Shown here piece by piece: positions 1-10,370 of a DNA stretch of 64,000 bases. Source of the DNA: Siphonodentalium dalli (lineage: Eukaryota > Mollusca > Scaphopoda > Gadilida > Siphonodentaliidae); assembly GCA_032622095.1 (NCBI GenBank), contig CP136066.1, positions 57,810,609 to 57,874,608 of the forward strand, written 5' to 3'. The translations under genes were made by a program, and so were the position numbers. How positions within the stretch are numbered: the stretch's first letter is position 1; the number at the start of each line of letters is the position of its first letter. Below the pieces are notes generated by a model. The model saw only the letters and a program-made list of their open reading frames with translations. It was not told the DNA's origin and did not search any database.

Positions 1-2008
1 CACACCACTTAAGCATATATTTAATCTATCGTTCGAACAGGGAATATTCCCAGCTAAAATGAAAGTTTCCAAAGTAGTCCCCATTCCTAAAATAAATAAC
101 TCAAAGGAAATAACAAACTACCGCCCAATCAGTATCCTGCCATCGTTCTCTAAACTACTTGAAAAAATAATGCAAAAACGACTAGTAGATTTTCTAAATG
201 AACATGAAATCTTGTATAAACACCAATATGGATTTAGACCAAATCACTCAACTTTTCACCCGATTTTGCACCTTCTAGACCATCTCGTTAAAAATAATGA
301 TAAACCGACACGGGATTCCACCTTAGCTGTATTTATTGATTTATCTAAAGCATTCGATACGATCGACCACGACATACTGATATCGAAACTGGAACACTAT
401 GGCATCAGGGGTGTAGCAATGTCATGGTTCCATAGTTATTTGAATGAGCGGAGGCAATACGTTGAATATGGTGGGACTACTTCTAACCTATGAACACTTC
501 CTGTGGGGTCCCCCAAGGCTCAATTCTTGGGCCGATTATTTTCTTAATATACGTGAATGATATGGTAAATTCTACAACAATAGACATTTTATCGTATGCC
601 GATGACACAACACTGTTTACAAGCGGTAAAGATGGCGAACTGGTACAAAGTTACGTCAACAATGAATTAGCCAATGTATCAGACTGGTGCTGCTGTAATA
701 AACTCTCAATTAATATTAATAAAAGCAACTACATGCTTTTACACCCCCAAAACAATGATCAAAAGTGGAATACTTTGAAATTAAAGCTAAATAACACTCA
801 ATTGAACCGAATAGGGAATCTTGGACATGAATCATCGGCAAAATTCCTAGGTATTCACATTGATGAGAACTTGACATTCAAAAAGCACATATCCATAATC
901 TGCTCAAAATTATCACATGCAATCTACTGCATCAATAAGGTGAAACATTTTTTCCCAAGTAAAGCATTGAAAACATTGTACTATGCACTGATTCAAAGCC
1001 ACTTAGTTTATGGAATCCAAATATGGGGTCATGTTCCGGAAGTCAAGAAAATATTCCTATTACAAAAAAGAGCAATGCGTATAATATGCAATAAGAAGTA
1101 TAGGAGTCACACAGATCCACTCTTTAAAAGAGAGAATATCTTGAAAATATATGACTTACACACCCTCAATTCCTCCATTTTCATGCATGACTGGTGTTAT
1201 AACCGCCTGCCTGCGTCTTTTGGAATGATGTACAATAAACGAGCAAAATCAACACCAAGACACCCGAATCCCGTACTGTTAGAACTACCTAGAACTGACT
1301 GGTCAGGTAAATTGCCACACCACGCCTACCCCACAACATGGAACAACATGGAAAAAGACTATACATCTTACCAAAGCAGGCACACGTTGAAGAAGCGCTT
1401 ACAGATAGCAATGCTTAGAAATTACCAAGAAAATGTATGCTGTAAAAACAAAGGATGCCCCGACTGTGCTCTATAAATAATATGAATATTCATTGTAAAA
1501 CTCGATGCAAAATCATAATTGTTCTCGACACTAACAACATACATATAAACTTTACATATATGTAATACTGTTAATTTGATTATCCCAACACCTCACTCAA
1601 CAAACAAAAAAAAAGAAGACTTTCCAGCGATATATATAGATAATTCCTATCTTACTTATTTAACTAAAGACGGCGGTATCTTACAATTCGTCTGGATTGT
1701 CTCACAACCACACCAATACTGGTCTGTGATATGCCCCAAAACTAGTTTCTAGTTAGTTTCATACACGAGAATACATGTAGTATGTACGTATGCGTGGATA
1801 AAAAAAAAAAAAAAAAAAAAAATACAAGCCATCTATATATATGCAAATAATTATAGTGATACTTGTTTTAGGGGGTAGCAGGAAGACAGCCCGATAGGGC
1901 TAGGCTAACCCCCAACAATATATACAGCATTTATATTATTATATGTTACTGTCATTGTATTATTCATGTGTATATTGTAAATAAATTATCCTATCCTATC
2001 CTATCCTG
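1..2008 (+). mobile_element. Non-LTR retrotransposon, 3' part, cut by the window edge
   Basis: This is the 3' half of a LINE. The reverse-transcriptase reading frame is already open at base 2, so the element begins outside the window. After the coding part come about 530 bases of untranslated tail with an A-run at 1801-1822 and a short stretch that can pair with itself near 1870-1915. The end is four ATCCT units at about 1987-2007. A microsatellite tail in place of a poly(A) tail is usual for CR1/L2/Jockey-type elements. I did not see a target-site duplication because the 5' end is missing. Confidence 0.85.
2..1476 (+). pseudogene. LINE reverse transcriptase, frameshifted
   Basis: The product would be the reverse transcriptase of a CR1/Jockey-like retrotransposon. 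In the first frame (to 493) one reads the finger/palm motifs [21 protein letters not shown] and [12 protein letters not shown], which carries the first catalytic Asp. In the second frame (490-1476) come CGVPQGSILGP and the catalytic YADD at 595-606, followed by the thumb/connection region and a Cys-containing C terminus (CPDC). The two frames meet just before the GVPQGS motif, where the first frame stops at 491-493. A single-base indel there breaks the protein. The motif order is otherwise intact, so the inactivation looks recent. Confidence 0.88.
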
Positions 2009-3054
2009 GATGTCTTATAGTTGCAGTATGTAATTAGTATGACCACGTTCGATGTTTAGGTATGAACAATGGCTGGGCCATGCACACTTGAAGATTTTAT
2101 GGCGGGAACACAATTTTTGATCCGCATTTAGAAGCTTTTTGGTTTGGTGAATGAAAAACCTGCAGTAATAAGCGGTAGTTTTTTTGTAATAATTTGAAGG
2201 ATTAGTTGTTTTAACGGAATTCTGAGGCGGTGCATTCATGTAACCAATATATTTTGTATTATAATTTATATTTATGGCTAATAATATGATCTTGGGGGCG
2301 TTACCATGTCTGACTATGGTTTTCTTGTACGTCATATTACACCGCAATCTCAAATATAAACCACCCACTCATACACTAAAGTAACTAAAATTAGCAAATA
2401 TGTCGAGTTGTATATACAAATTGTATCCGGGAGCAACCACTCACCACTGCATGATACTCCCGCCACGATTCATCGACGTGCCTTCATTTAATCAGTTTAT
2501 TTATACGTTGAGTTCCTCCTGCTTAATTGACTAGGGTGACTAAATAAATGTCATTTTCGTTGGTACTATTGGTCATGTGACCAGGGACGACAAGGAGGGG
2601 GGAATCACCCCAATAGTATATAGGTTGAAATTTTTCTCTTTGGTACTATATAGATAATGTGACCAGCATATATACTACACGAAACCGGCTTATAACTAGG
2701 GACGTAATTACAAGGGGGGGGGGCTCACACTCCAACTTATACAACATTATATAGGTTGAATTTGTTCTCATTATTTGATTGTCAACCAGCCATTAGTGGG
2801 AAGTTTGTTGTTTTTTAGATACTATCATATACTATGAATTTTTCTACTTCTGATCAAACTGTTGGTATCATATGGCCTTCAGTCGGAATTTTTCCAACGT
2901 TATATAGTGGGGGGTAGGGGTAGGGTGGGGTTTCGATTGGACATTTCCAATAGTTGGAACGTTCCAAACCCGAGAAGGTGCTAATGGAATTTCACAAACC
3001 TGGGATTTTGGTACCAAGAACGCAACGGACACGACTCTGCCACAATTGAATACA
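2009..3054. other. No gene seen; low-complexity spacer
   Basis: I find no exon-like sequence here. The stretch holds G-runs (about 2592-2602, 2713-2722, 2908-2932) and a partly duplicated segment (2545-2640 and 2640-2760) sharing 'ggtacta', 'gtgacca' and 'tataggttgaa'. Confidence 0.5.
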
Positions 3055-3497
3055 TTACTGTAAGGGTACATTCACGCTGGCAAGTATGCACGGTATGTTC
3101 CTCATAGAAAACCACATGGTGCAATAATATGAACGGAAACGTGCACATAACATGCATCTTTATCAAAGCGAACGACACGAGAAGTAAAATTCCTGCAGTT
3201 CCACTTGTAAAGGTGCTACTGGCATTTGCCTTCAAATGCCTGTAGCATTAATATTTGCGGTATAATTGCATACTTATTTAAACAGTGCTTATTTACAGGT
3301 AAATTCCGGTAGCATCGCTACAGGTGGAGCTACAGATATTTTACTTCACACGTAGTTCGCTTTCGTATAGATGCATTTTTTATGCATGTTTCCCTATGTT
3401 TCCGTTTATATTCTGGCACCATATCGTTTTCTACGACGAAATGCCTGCAAACCATACGGTGCAAACTTGCCAGTGTATGAACGTACCCTTACAGTGG
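3055..3497. mobile_element. Foldback MITE with roughly 200 bp inverted arms
   Basis: The left arm starts CTGTAAGGGTACATTCA and the right arm ends with the inverse (TGAACGTACCCTTACAG). The arms pair imperfectly over almost the whole element, including paired versions of ATGCATC, AGCGAAC, CGGAAAC and the GTAAAAT/ATTTTAC region. I could not define a convincing target duplication. It is a non-autonomous DNA element of unassigned superfamily. Confidence 0.7.
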
Positions 3498-3607
3498 AAT
3501 TAAGTTCAAAGTCAAATAAGATACCAAAGTTTCATCAAAACTTGACAGTAAACATAGGAAATTGTCAAAGCTTTGAAAAATATTCTGAAAATCATATTCA
3601 GACTTAA

Positions 3608-4022
3608 AGGTACTCAATCCGATCAGACGCTCCTAAGTTACTATTTCTTTGCATGGGTTCGGGGGGTAACACATATTTGATTCGAGTCGAGGAACCCACT
3701 TATCAAAGATCAGAGTGATCAGATATCAATTTTTTAAGTTTGTTATTTCTTGAGATGTAATATGTTATTTCGCGAGATGTAATAATATGTGGCCCAGAAA
3801 CACGTTGCCAAACGTAGGGTCTCTGACAAAATTGCGGATGGGTAACTCTAAAATCAAGTGGTAATACGGTCAAATTTCGTGATAATTTAGTGATAATACG
3901 GCCATATTTTGTTGAACAAAATGTTGATAAATAACAAGTTTTGGGAAAATTGATACCATGCATAGTTGACAGTGTTTAGCAATATTTGTTGCAATAAATC
4001 GATTCTTATAACTAAAGCGTAT
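3608..4022 (+). mobile_element. Interspersed repeat family D, copy 1
   Basis: Begins TACTCAATCCGATCAGACGC. It contains the family's landmarks in order: a GGTTCGGGGGGTAA stretch, ATTCGAGTCGAGGAACCCAC, GAGTGATCAGATAT, TCTAAAATCAAGTGG and TGTTGATAAATAACA. The right terminal repeat is missing here and the copy ends in an A-run. Complete copies (see 48786-49217) start and end with the same inverted TACTCAATCCGATCAGA, which makes this a TIR MITE, perhaps with a TA target. Confidence 0.7.
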
Positions 4023-4444
4023 TAAAAAAAAATTGCATAGCCTATCTCAGGAGGTGGAAAGTTTAGATGGACCTACACAGAAAACTATTTACTTCTTGCA
4101 AATGTGGCTGTTCACAATTTTTCAGCACACAACTAAGACTCTGCTAACATTCTTGAAGCAGTGTTGCTCTCAATTAAATAGTCATTCAAGCCCTTTCACT
4201 AGTTCAGATCCTGTACTATTTATGGCAGTTATTCATTAATCATTTACAATCAATTTGTATTCTTGCCGAAAACACTCCTTCCAAAATGTCCCTTAAACAT
4301 ATGATCAAAGTAATATATTTGATACTGTTATTGTTATATAATATGCACGATGTGATCTTCAGATAGCACATATTCCTTCAGGTGGTGCACTAGTAAGTAC
4401 CAAGTAAGTAGTTTTCTTTGTATGTCCATCTAATGTTTTGCATA

Positions 4445-4892
4445 TCTGGCTTAGTATGGATGAATGTGCCTTTCATTTCGCTTGTTAAGTTTCATTAAAT
4501 ATTCGCTTCGGCCATGGTTATGAATTACACTCATGATTTAACACTGAGACATTTTATGCAGAACCAACCATGGTGGATTACCCAGACCAACGTTCAAATG
4601 TGTTTGTTTGCCTACTCACTACCCAGCTAAGAAAAAGCCTTGATTTCACAAAATTCATGTAATTTTTATCAATGAACAATTAAATAAATTTGGCAATACG
4701 TGAATCAGGCCCTTTATGAGACCAAGCACAATCATATTTGGATTAATATGGATGAAAATGCCTCTCATTTAGCTTGTTAAGTTTCTTTATATATTCTATC
4801 GTCCGTGCATATGAAGTACACTCCTAATTTAATACTGAGACAATTTATGCAGAATCAACCATGGTGGATTACCCAGGCCAACGTTAAAATTA
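4445..4892 (+). repeat. Direct repeat of about 155 bp, two copies
   Basis: The segments 4445-4600 and 4737-4892 are diverged copies. They share 'tatggatga', 'gcttgttaagtttc', 'acactgagacattttatgcag' in short form, and 'ccatggtggattaccca'. The spacing is 292 bp. It is probably two fragments of one interspersed repeat. The flanking 4023-4444 shows no gene. Confidence 0.6.
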
Positions 4893-4906
4893 AAAAAAAA
4901 TTAAAT

Positions 4907-5263
4907 GCCGCTTCAGTTATCTGAATCAATTAATTGCACAAAAATAATGCTAACCACAGCAAACTATGGTATAAAATTGCCCGAAACGAAATATGGCCGG
5001 ATTGTCAAATATACACACAAAGCCACTTGATTTTAGAGTTATCCATCTTCATCCGCAATTTGGTCCGAGACCATCGCCTTGACAAATTTTTGCCAGGTGG
5101 AAACAATAATTACATATCTCGAGAAATAACAAATTTCAAAAATTGATATTTGATCACTCTGAGCGTTGATGGGTTGGTTCCTCGACTCAAATCAAATATT
5201 TTTTACCCCAGAAGCAAACGAAATAGTAATTTAGGAGCGTTAATTCGGATTATGCATCTTTAA
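4907..5263 (-). mobile_element. Interspersed repeat family D, copy 2 (reverse)
   Basis: Same landmarks as the copy at 3608 in reverse order: ATCGATT-like end, ACTATGGTATAAAATT, CACTTGATTTTAGAGTTATC, GATCACTCTGAGC, GGTTCCTCGACTC and TTTAGGAGCGTTAATTCGG. The terminal repeat is decayed. Confidence 0.65.
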
Positions 5264-5284
5264 GCAAACATGGCTCATTTGAAC

Positions 5285-5600
5285 ATCCAAATTACGTGTA
5301 TGTTATTAAATCCCCCATAAATGGGGGTATACTGGGTAAACTTTGTCCGTCTGTTCAGGCAAGTATCTTAGTCATTGGTTATCGGATCCAAATGCAATTT
5401 GGAATGGAGTTTCGCCACCACAACTGCGTTCAAAACAGGGTCTTTTCCATTCTAGAGTTATCCTTCTTTGCTTATCTGAAAATCTGTTGTTGTTTTTTTG
5501 GTCTGTCCGCACACATTTCTCAGCCGTGGGTTATTGGATCCTGAATGCAATTTGGAATAGTGGTTTGCCATCATAACTGCTTTCAAAAGAGTATGCTCAT
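5285..5600 (+). repeat. Dispersed 'tccgtctg / atcataactgc' repeat
   Basis: Two tandem diverged units are seen, each with 'gtccgtctgt' or 'gtctgtccgc', 'ttggttatcggatcc' or 'gtgggttattggatcc', 'atgcaatttggaat' and 'accacaactgc' or 'atcataactgc'. Related segments occur near 11590-12130, 13140-13570, 30940-32690 and 47440-47870. It does not encode a recognisable protein. Confidence 0.55.
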
Positions 5601-5718
5601 ACCCTAATGACAACGCTAGCATTTTCTGTTTTTAGAGATATTCTCTTTGTTTATTTTACATTTGGGTTGGTGACGTTGGTCCTATACACATGTTTCAATT
5701 GGGCAATGTGTGGGTATG

Positions 5719-5972
5719 CAAGCCTTGAAATATGGTGTCTGTCATTTGCAGAATGAGGTCCCCAGAGGGTGAATTTAGTGATGCTACCCCGCATAGCGGG
5801 CTAGCATCACCAAATTCACCCTCTGGGGACCTCATTCTGCTTAAACCTCAGCAGAATGAGGTTCCCAGAGGGTGAATTTGGTGATGCTAGCCCGCTATGC
5901 GGGGTAGCATCACTAAAGTCACCCTCTGGGGACCTCATTCTGCAAATGACAGACACCCTATTTCAAGGCTTG
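5719..5972. mobile_element. Foldback MITE family A, copy 1 (hAT-like)
   Basis: Terminal inverted repeats CAAGCCTTGAAAT / ATTTCAAGGCTTG enclose two successive hairpins built from GCAGAATGAGGTCCCCAGAG and its inverse. The 8 bp TGGGTATG is duplicated exactly at 5711-5718 and 5973-5980. An 8 bp duplication fits the hAT superfamily. Confidence 0.85.
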
Positions 5973-6217
5973 TGGGTATGCCATGCAGCACCCGTGGTGC
6001 AACTTCTTGGGTGAATGTACGGATAAGATATGTTTACATCAGACGATATTACACAAAATATGTTTTATGTTGAATAGTATTTAGTATTAACAGTATTGAA
6101 AAATACTTGCCAAAGTCTTTGGAAGTGCTCTTAATTTTTACCATAGCAGGGATAGACTAACAAGAAACTCCTTATACCCCCTGTCACTAACTCGCGGCCA
6201 TATTTGATCCACCAGGC

Positions 6218-6361
6218 CCTGTTCCAGGGTTTTAGTGCTACAGGTCAAAGTTTTGGAGTAGCATTTCCATATATGCAAGTCATGAATATTCAAAAGCTCC
6301 ATATATGAAAATGCTACTCCAGAACTTTGACATGTAGCACTAAAACCACGGAACCGGGGCT
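6218..6361. mobile_element. Foldback element
   Basis: The arms CCCTGTTCCAGGGTTTTAGT and the inverse near 6335-6360 pair through 'gctac', 'ggtcaaagtt' and 'ggagtagcatttt'. The loop is about 45 bases. No target duplication was identified. The surrounding 5981-6217 and 6362-6618 show no gene. Confidence 0.6.
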
Positions 6362-6626
6362 GGATGAATCCCTGAAACCACGAAACTGAGCTGGATGAAT
6401 CCTATATGGCCAGGACTCAATGATCTCGCTTATTTATTCTGGTTTCGAAACCGCCAATTAATATTTTTTGAGTTCAGATGATTTTCACTCAAGCACTTAA
6501 TTTTTCGATCTGAACGTAAAATTAACATTTTGAAATTGTGTCATTTGTGTGTATTATGCTGTAAACAATTCAACATGAAGTACTTATCCAGGAAACTGAC
6601 AACATGGAAGAGATCCAGTGCGTAGT

Positions 6627-7049
6627 CAAGCCTGAGTTTAGTGTGCCTGCCATTTGCAGAATGAGGTCCCCAGAGGGTGAATTTAGTGACTCTATACCAC
6701 ATAGCGGGCTAGCATCACTAAATTCACCCTCTGGGGACCTCACTCTGCTTAGGCCTCTTCTCTGGGCAGTTTCTTTATTATCAAATTTCTATAGAAACTT
6801 CATCACATAAATTCTATTTCTGTTTTAGTTTAGTTTTTCTTTATCCCCAAATTTGCAGACGGCACATTGCATAATTGAGGTTGTACATCACAGTATTCAC
6901 CATTTGGAAACTTCAATTTGAGTCTCTGTCTCCCATTGTCTCCCATAGCAGAATGAGGTCCCCAGAGGTTGAATTTAGTGATAGCGTCACTAAATTCACC
7001 CTCTGTGGACCTCATTCTGCAAATGAGAGGCACGCTATAATCAGGCTTG
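6627..7049. mobile_element. Foldback MITE family A, copy 2, next to the GPx exon
   Basis: Ends CAAGCCTGAGTTTAGTGTGCC / CAGGCTTG, with the family's hairpin cores at 6655-6750 and 6952-7022. Flanks TGCGTAGT (6619-6626) and TGTGTAGT (7050-7057) are a 7-of-8 match, consistent with an aged 8 bp duplication. Its right end lies only 41 bases before the glutathione peroxidase exon. Confidence 0.8.
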
Positions 7050-7090
7050 TGTGTAGTATGTAGTGAACATGAAGTTGTTTTTGTTTTCAG

Positions 7091-7438
7091 GAAAATGGTA
7101 ACGCGGAAGAAATCCTCAACTCATTGCAATTTGTCAGACCTGGAAAGGGATTTATACCAAAGTTCCCTATTCTCCAGAAATGTGATGCTAATGGGAAGGA
7201 TTCACATCCGATATTCATATTTCTCCGAGAGCGGCTTCCATTTCCGAGTGATGACGCTGTTTCTCTGATGGCGGACTGTAGGAACATTATTTGGGAACCT
7301 GTGACAAGAACGGATATTTCGTGGAACTTCGAGAAGTTTTTGATAGCCCCAGATGGAAAGCCCTACAAAAGATACAGCCGTAACTTCCAGACGATAAATA
7401 TTCAAAGTGATATCAGGGATCTATTAAAGAAAATTTAG
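7091..7438 (+). CDS. GPX: Glutathione peroxidase (GPX1/2 type), last coding exon
   Basis: Glutathione peroxidases reduce H2O2 and organic hydroperoxides using glutathione. This exon gives the C-terminal 115 residues. A strong acceptor (ttgttttcag) precedes 7091 in phase 0, and the protein starts [12 protein letters not shown], which corresponds to the ENAKNEEILNSL-type start of the second GPX1 exon. Recognisable family features are [18 protein letters not shown], the oligomerisation-loop segment around LPFPSDDA that marks tetrameric GPX1/2-type enzymes, WNFEKFL holding the Trp and Asn of the catalytic tetrad, and RYSRNFQTI near the end. It stops with TAG. The upstream exon, with the Sec/Cys active site and the Gln, was not found in this window. 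The downstream SECIS suggests selenocysteine. Confidence 0.93.
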   Translation, partial: ENGNAEEILNSLQFVRPGKGFIPKFPILQKCDANGKDSHPIFIFLRERLPFPSDDAVSLMADCRNIIWEPVTRTDISWNFEKFLIAPDGKPYKRYSRNFQTINIQSDIRDLLKKI

Positions 7439-7453
7439 TTTTCTTAAAATTAA

Positions 7454-7803
7454 AGGGGTACTCTACACTAAATCTGGCCATTTATGGAACCATCTCCTTT
7501 TATACTCAACAGAATATATGCAACACATGAATGAATTTGGGCCATGGGTTAGTGCAAAACACACTCATGTGCTCTATGAACGATGCAAACAACATGGTAA
7601 TTATAATGAAAATGAATTTATGACTCCAGTCCTCCATTCATTTCCATTATACTTACCATGTTGTTTGTATTGTTCATGTAGTAAATGAGTATATTTTGCA
7701 CTAATCCATGGCTCAAATTCATAATTTTTTTCATATATTCTGTTGAGTATAAAAGGAGATGGTCTCAATAATGGCTAGTTTCAGTGTACAGTGCCCCTTT
7801 ACC
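7454..7803. mobile_element. Foldback MITE inside the GPx 3' UTR
   Basis: Long inverted arms: AAAGGGGTACTCTACACT on the left pairs with AGTGTACAGTGCCCCTTT on the right. Continuing pairings include CATCTCCTTTTATACTCAAC / GTTGAGTATAAAAGGAGATG and CCATGGGTTAGTGCAAAA / TTTTGCACTAATCCATGG. TA on either side of the AAGGGG ends suggests a TA target, as in Tc1/mariner, but that is inference. Confidence 0.75.
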
Positions 7804-7856
7804 TTTAAGTGAATATATGTTTTATTTTGTTTATATATTTCTCGACCTATCAGTAC

Positions 7857-7922
7857 TGTGATAATGAAGGCTTTACTTCAAATCGATGACTCATCAGAGG
7901 TAGAGCTGGATGATTACACACC
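7857..7922 (+). promoter_or_regulatory. Candidate SECIS element (form 2)
   Basis: A SECIS in the 3' UTR recruits SBP2 so that UGA is read as selenocysteine. Seen here: a 5' quartet strand UGAA (7865-7868) and a 3' strand GGAU (about 7908-7911), able to form the U-U, G-A, A-G, A-G stack. Directly above them is an 11-pair helix between GGCUUUACUUC and GAGGUAGAGCU, including G-U pairs. The helix is followed by an unpaired AAA at 7880-7882, and the apical part holds a small stem GAUG/CAUC. The unpaired A's sit 11-12 bases above the quartet, the usual distance. The lower helix (GUG..CAC, UAA..UUA) is weaker. Confidence 0.8.
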
Positions 7923-8049
7923 ATTGTTATGTGGAGAAATATCTCATTATACAGATTAAAAAGAATGAAATACAAGCTATTTTGTTGTTAGATACATTTG
8001 TATATCTATCTCATAATTAGAGGAATGATTGTCCTCATGGGTCTAAGGA

Positions 8050-8735
8050 TAACCTCTCAGTGAAGATAGCCCCCCCCCCCCACAGTGAACGATAGCCCCC
8101 CCCCCACTGCAATGAAAGATAGCCCCTCACCATGCAGTGAAAGGTAGCCCCCACAGTGACAGATAGCCTTATGGGTCTAATGTTATCCCATGCAGTAGAA
8201 GATAGCCCCCCCCCCCACAGTGAAAGATAGCTACCCAGCTCCTGCAGTGAAAGATAGACCCCACAGTGAAAGATAGCCTCATGGGTCTAAGGTTATCCCA
8301 TGCAGTTGAAGATAGCACCCCCCCCCCCCCTCCCACACAGTGAAAGATAGCTACCCAGCTCCTGCAGTGAAAGATAGACCCCACAGTGACATATAGCCTC
8401 CTGGGTCTACGGTTATCCCATGCAGTGGAAGATACCCCCCCCCCCCCCACAGTGAAAGATAGCTCCCAGCTCCTGCTGTGAAAGATAGACCACACAGTGA
8501 AAGATAGCCTCATGGGTCTGAGGTTAGCCACATAGTGAAAGATAGCCTCATGGGTCTGAGGTTAGCCACATAGCGCAAGATAGCCTCGTGGGTCTGAGGT
8601 TAGCCACATGGTGAAAGATAGCCTCATGGGACTGAGGTTAGCCCCCATAGTGAAAGACAGCCTCATGGGTCTGAGGTTAGCCCCCATAGTGAAAGATGGC
8701 CTAAATGGCTATAAGGTTTGCCCCCACAGGGAAAA
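8050..8735 (+). repeat. Minisatellite 'gtgaaagatagcc'
   Basis: Units of roughly 39 bp, sometimes merged into longer periods, share AGTGAAAGATAGCC, CATGGGTCT and GAGGTTAGCC or GGTTATCCCATGCAG. Several units carry long C-runs (8074-8083, 8205-8214, 8318-8329, 8437-8447). Open frames crossing the array are by-products of the repeat. Confidence 0.85.
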
Positions 8736-8879
8736 TGTTCACAATATGCATGTGATCAAATTGCCACCAGCTCATCCATACTGTTCAGTATAGCCTGATT
8801 TTGCCAAACACAGAATTTCATTGTTTATTCAACTGGGTTGCAGGGTTCACGTTGTCATAGGCCAATGGGCATTTTTTTT

Positions 8880-9240
8880 TAAATGGACTTGTTCGGGTGC
8901 ATGAAATTGAAAAGTTATTACCCAGGCGCTATGCCAACCTAGGAAATATAGCATGAAACTAGCATCGCTGACAATTTAAAAGAAATCAACCGTATACCAC
9001 TCCATTGAAAACATCATCTGAACTACGCTCAATTGTAAATATTTACATCTCGATTCGGGACGAAACTATCAGCGACAAACTAACACAACTGATTTCGCCA
9101 TCAGGAGTTTTTACATTTAATTAATATATAAAATTGACGATGTGTTTATTCCATTTGGATTAATATTCGTGAACAAAACAACCAATTTAAGCAAGATTAT
9201 TCTCAATTTCTCTTTTATCACTCTACCAGAGTGTTTCACA
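8880..9240 (+). repeat. Interspersed repeat family F, copy 1
   Basis: About 70-75 per cent identical by eye to 16433-16800. Shared landmarks are GGACTTGTTCGGGTG, GCTATGCCAAC, CTGAACTACGCTCAATTGTA, TTTACATCTCGATTCGGGAC, TTTCGCCATC and GAGTGTTTCA. No protein or terminal repeats were recognised. Confidence 0.7.
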
Positions 9241-9721
9241 TCACTTTAACACAAAATCGGAAATCTAACTAAAAAACCAAACTGATTTTGTAATGGGAGC
9301 ATTGACTGGGTCAAATAATTGATTGGGTGATAGAGCTTAATGGGTAACACAAGACACTCCAGGCAGCGCACTGTCAAACAATGGGCCACCAAAGGCAATG
9401 AAACAGAAATGAGGATTAACACTAATGGATCCATTGTCTGTCATAAGGCTGAATGGTAGATGGTGGGTAGTACGTGGTATATTGTCAAGTAACAATGGTG
9501 GGATTAAAGAAGTCTAGACACAGTATTTGGATGTATGGACATACCTCACATTGAGGTGTGTGATTAAATTTGAAGTTGCTTTGGCACGTTGTCGACAAAG
9601 ATTTATTTCACTTGGTTCAGTGAATTTATATTATTATAGTGATATAGAATGTTAGATGTTAAATAAAAACAAATCCATTAATATTAATTAATTTTGAGTC
9701 CACAAAATGAGGATTTAATTT
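9241..9721. other. No gene seen
   Basis: AT-rich sequence. I see no recognisable exon, repeat family or RNA gene. Confidence 0.45.
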
Positions 9722-9855
9722 GGCCAAAGTGTTTTTAATTTGGCTAAAAAAAAAATCAGAATTGGCCAAAAGATTGTTTGGCCCATCGTGAACACTGTTT
9801 CCTCACTTGGTGGGTTCCATTTCCACCCACCCCATTGGAAGTTCTTAACAGTATT

Positions 9856-9973
9856 CCATAATGGTACGGCACTATGGGGACATGCATGTATTGACTACAA
9901 AGGACGTTACAAGAAATATGGAAATAAATATATATTCAGAGATACATACGAAGGGAGCCAGCTTTTTCAGAAG
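9856..9973 (+). CDS. Exon-like segment, unknown protein (tentative)
   Basis: The segment between a possible acceptor (cttaacag, to about 9850) and a good donor (AAG|gtgggt, about 9973) reads about 40 residues with protein-like composition: GHACIDYKG, YGNKYIFRDTYEG, QLFQK. The open frame extends on both sides (9740-10078) but looks less protein-like there. I do not recognise the family and found no partner exon. It could equally be a chance open frame. Confidence 0.2.
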
Positions 9974-10158
9974 GTGGGTTTGTCAATTGATGTCGAAGAC
10001 ATTGAGGTGATCGTGTGTGCCATGTGTGCGGGATGGGGTGGTCCGCTGGGGAAGGGTGGCCATCTCCCCGGCTGGTAGGGGCCCGTGGGTCCTCTCCGGG
10101 AATAAATTTAATTCTGATGCACTGAGTATGATTCTAGAGCTACAATAGAGGTGTCCAA

Positions 10159-10370
10159 CAGTAATGCCCTAAATAATCGACTCCTTAACCACAGCAGAAT
10201 TATGGGTAATTTTTCAGGATTTAGTCGGAAATATGGCTTGTTGCCATTCATCGAAAGTTCTCACTGAGAGCTTTCAGATGAATGGCAACAAGCCATATTT
10301 CCGACTAAATCCTGAAAAACTACCCGTAATTATGCTGTGGTTAAGGAGTCGATTATTTAGGGCATTACTG
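10159..10370. mobile_element. Hairpin MITE family B, copy 1
   Basis: A near-perfect palindrome. CAGTAATGCCCTAAATAATC at the left pairs with the inverse at the right, and the arms run to a short apex of GAGAGCTTTC type. Most other copies are flanked by TA, suggesting a Tc1/mariner-like TA target. Confidence 0.85.

Larger units (their letters stand above)
7439..7965 (+). other. GPx 3' untranslated region
   Basis: It runs from the stop codon through an inserted MITE to the SECIS. A possible poly(A) signal (ATTAAA) lies at about 7956-7961. The exact cleavage site cannot be seen. Confidence 0.6.

Noticed and set aside
8169-8793. Open frames in the 8.1-8.8 kb region
   Set aside because: They run through the minisatellite and simply repeat the unit translation.
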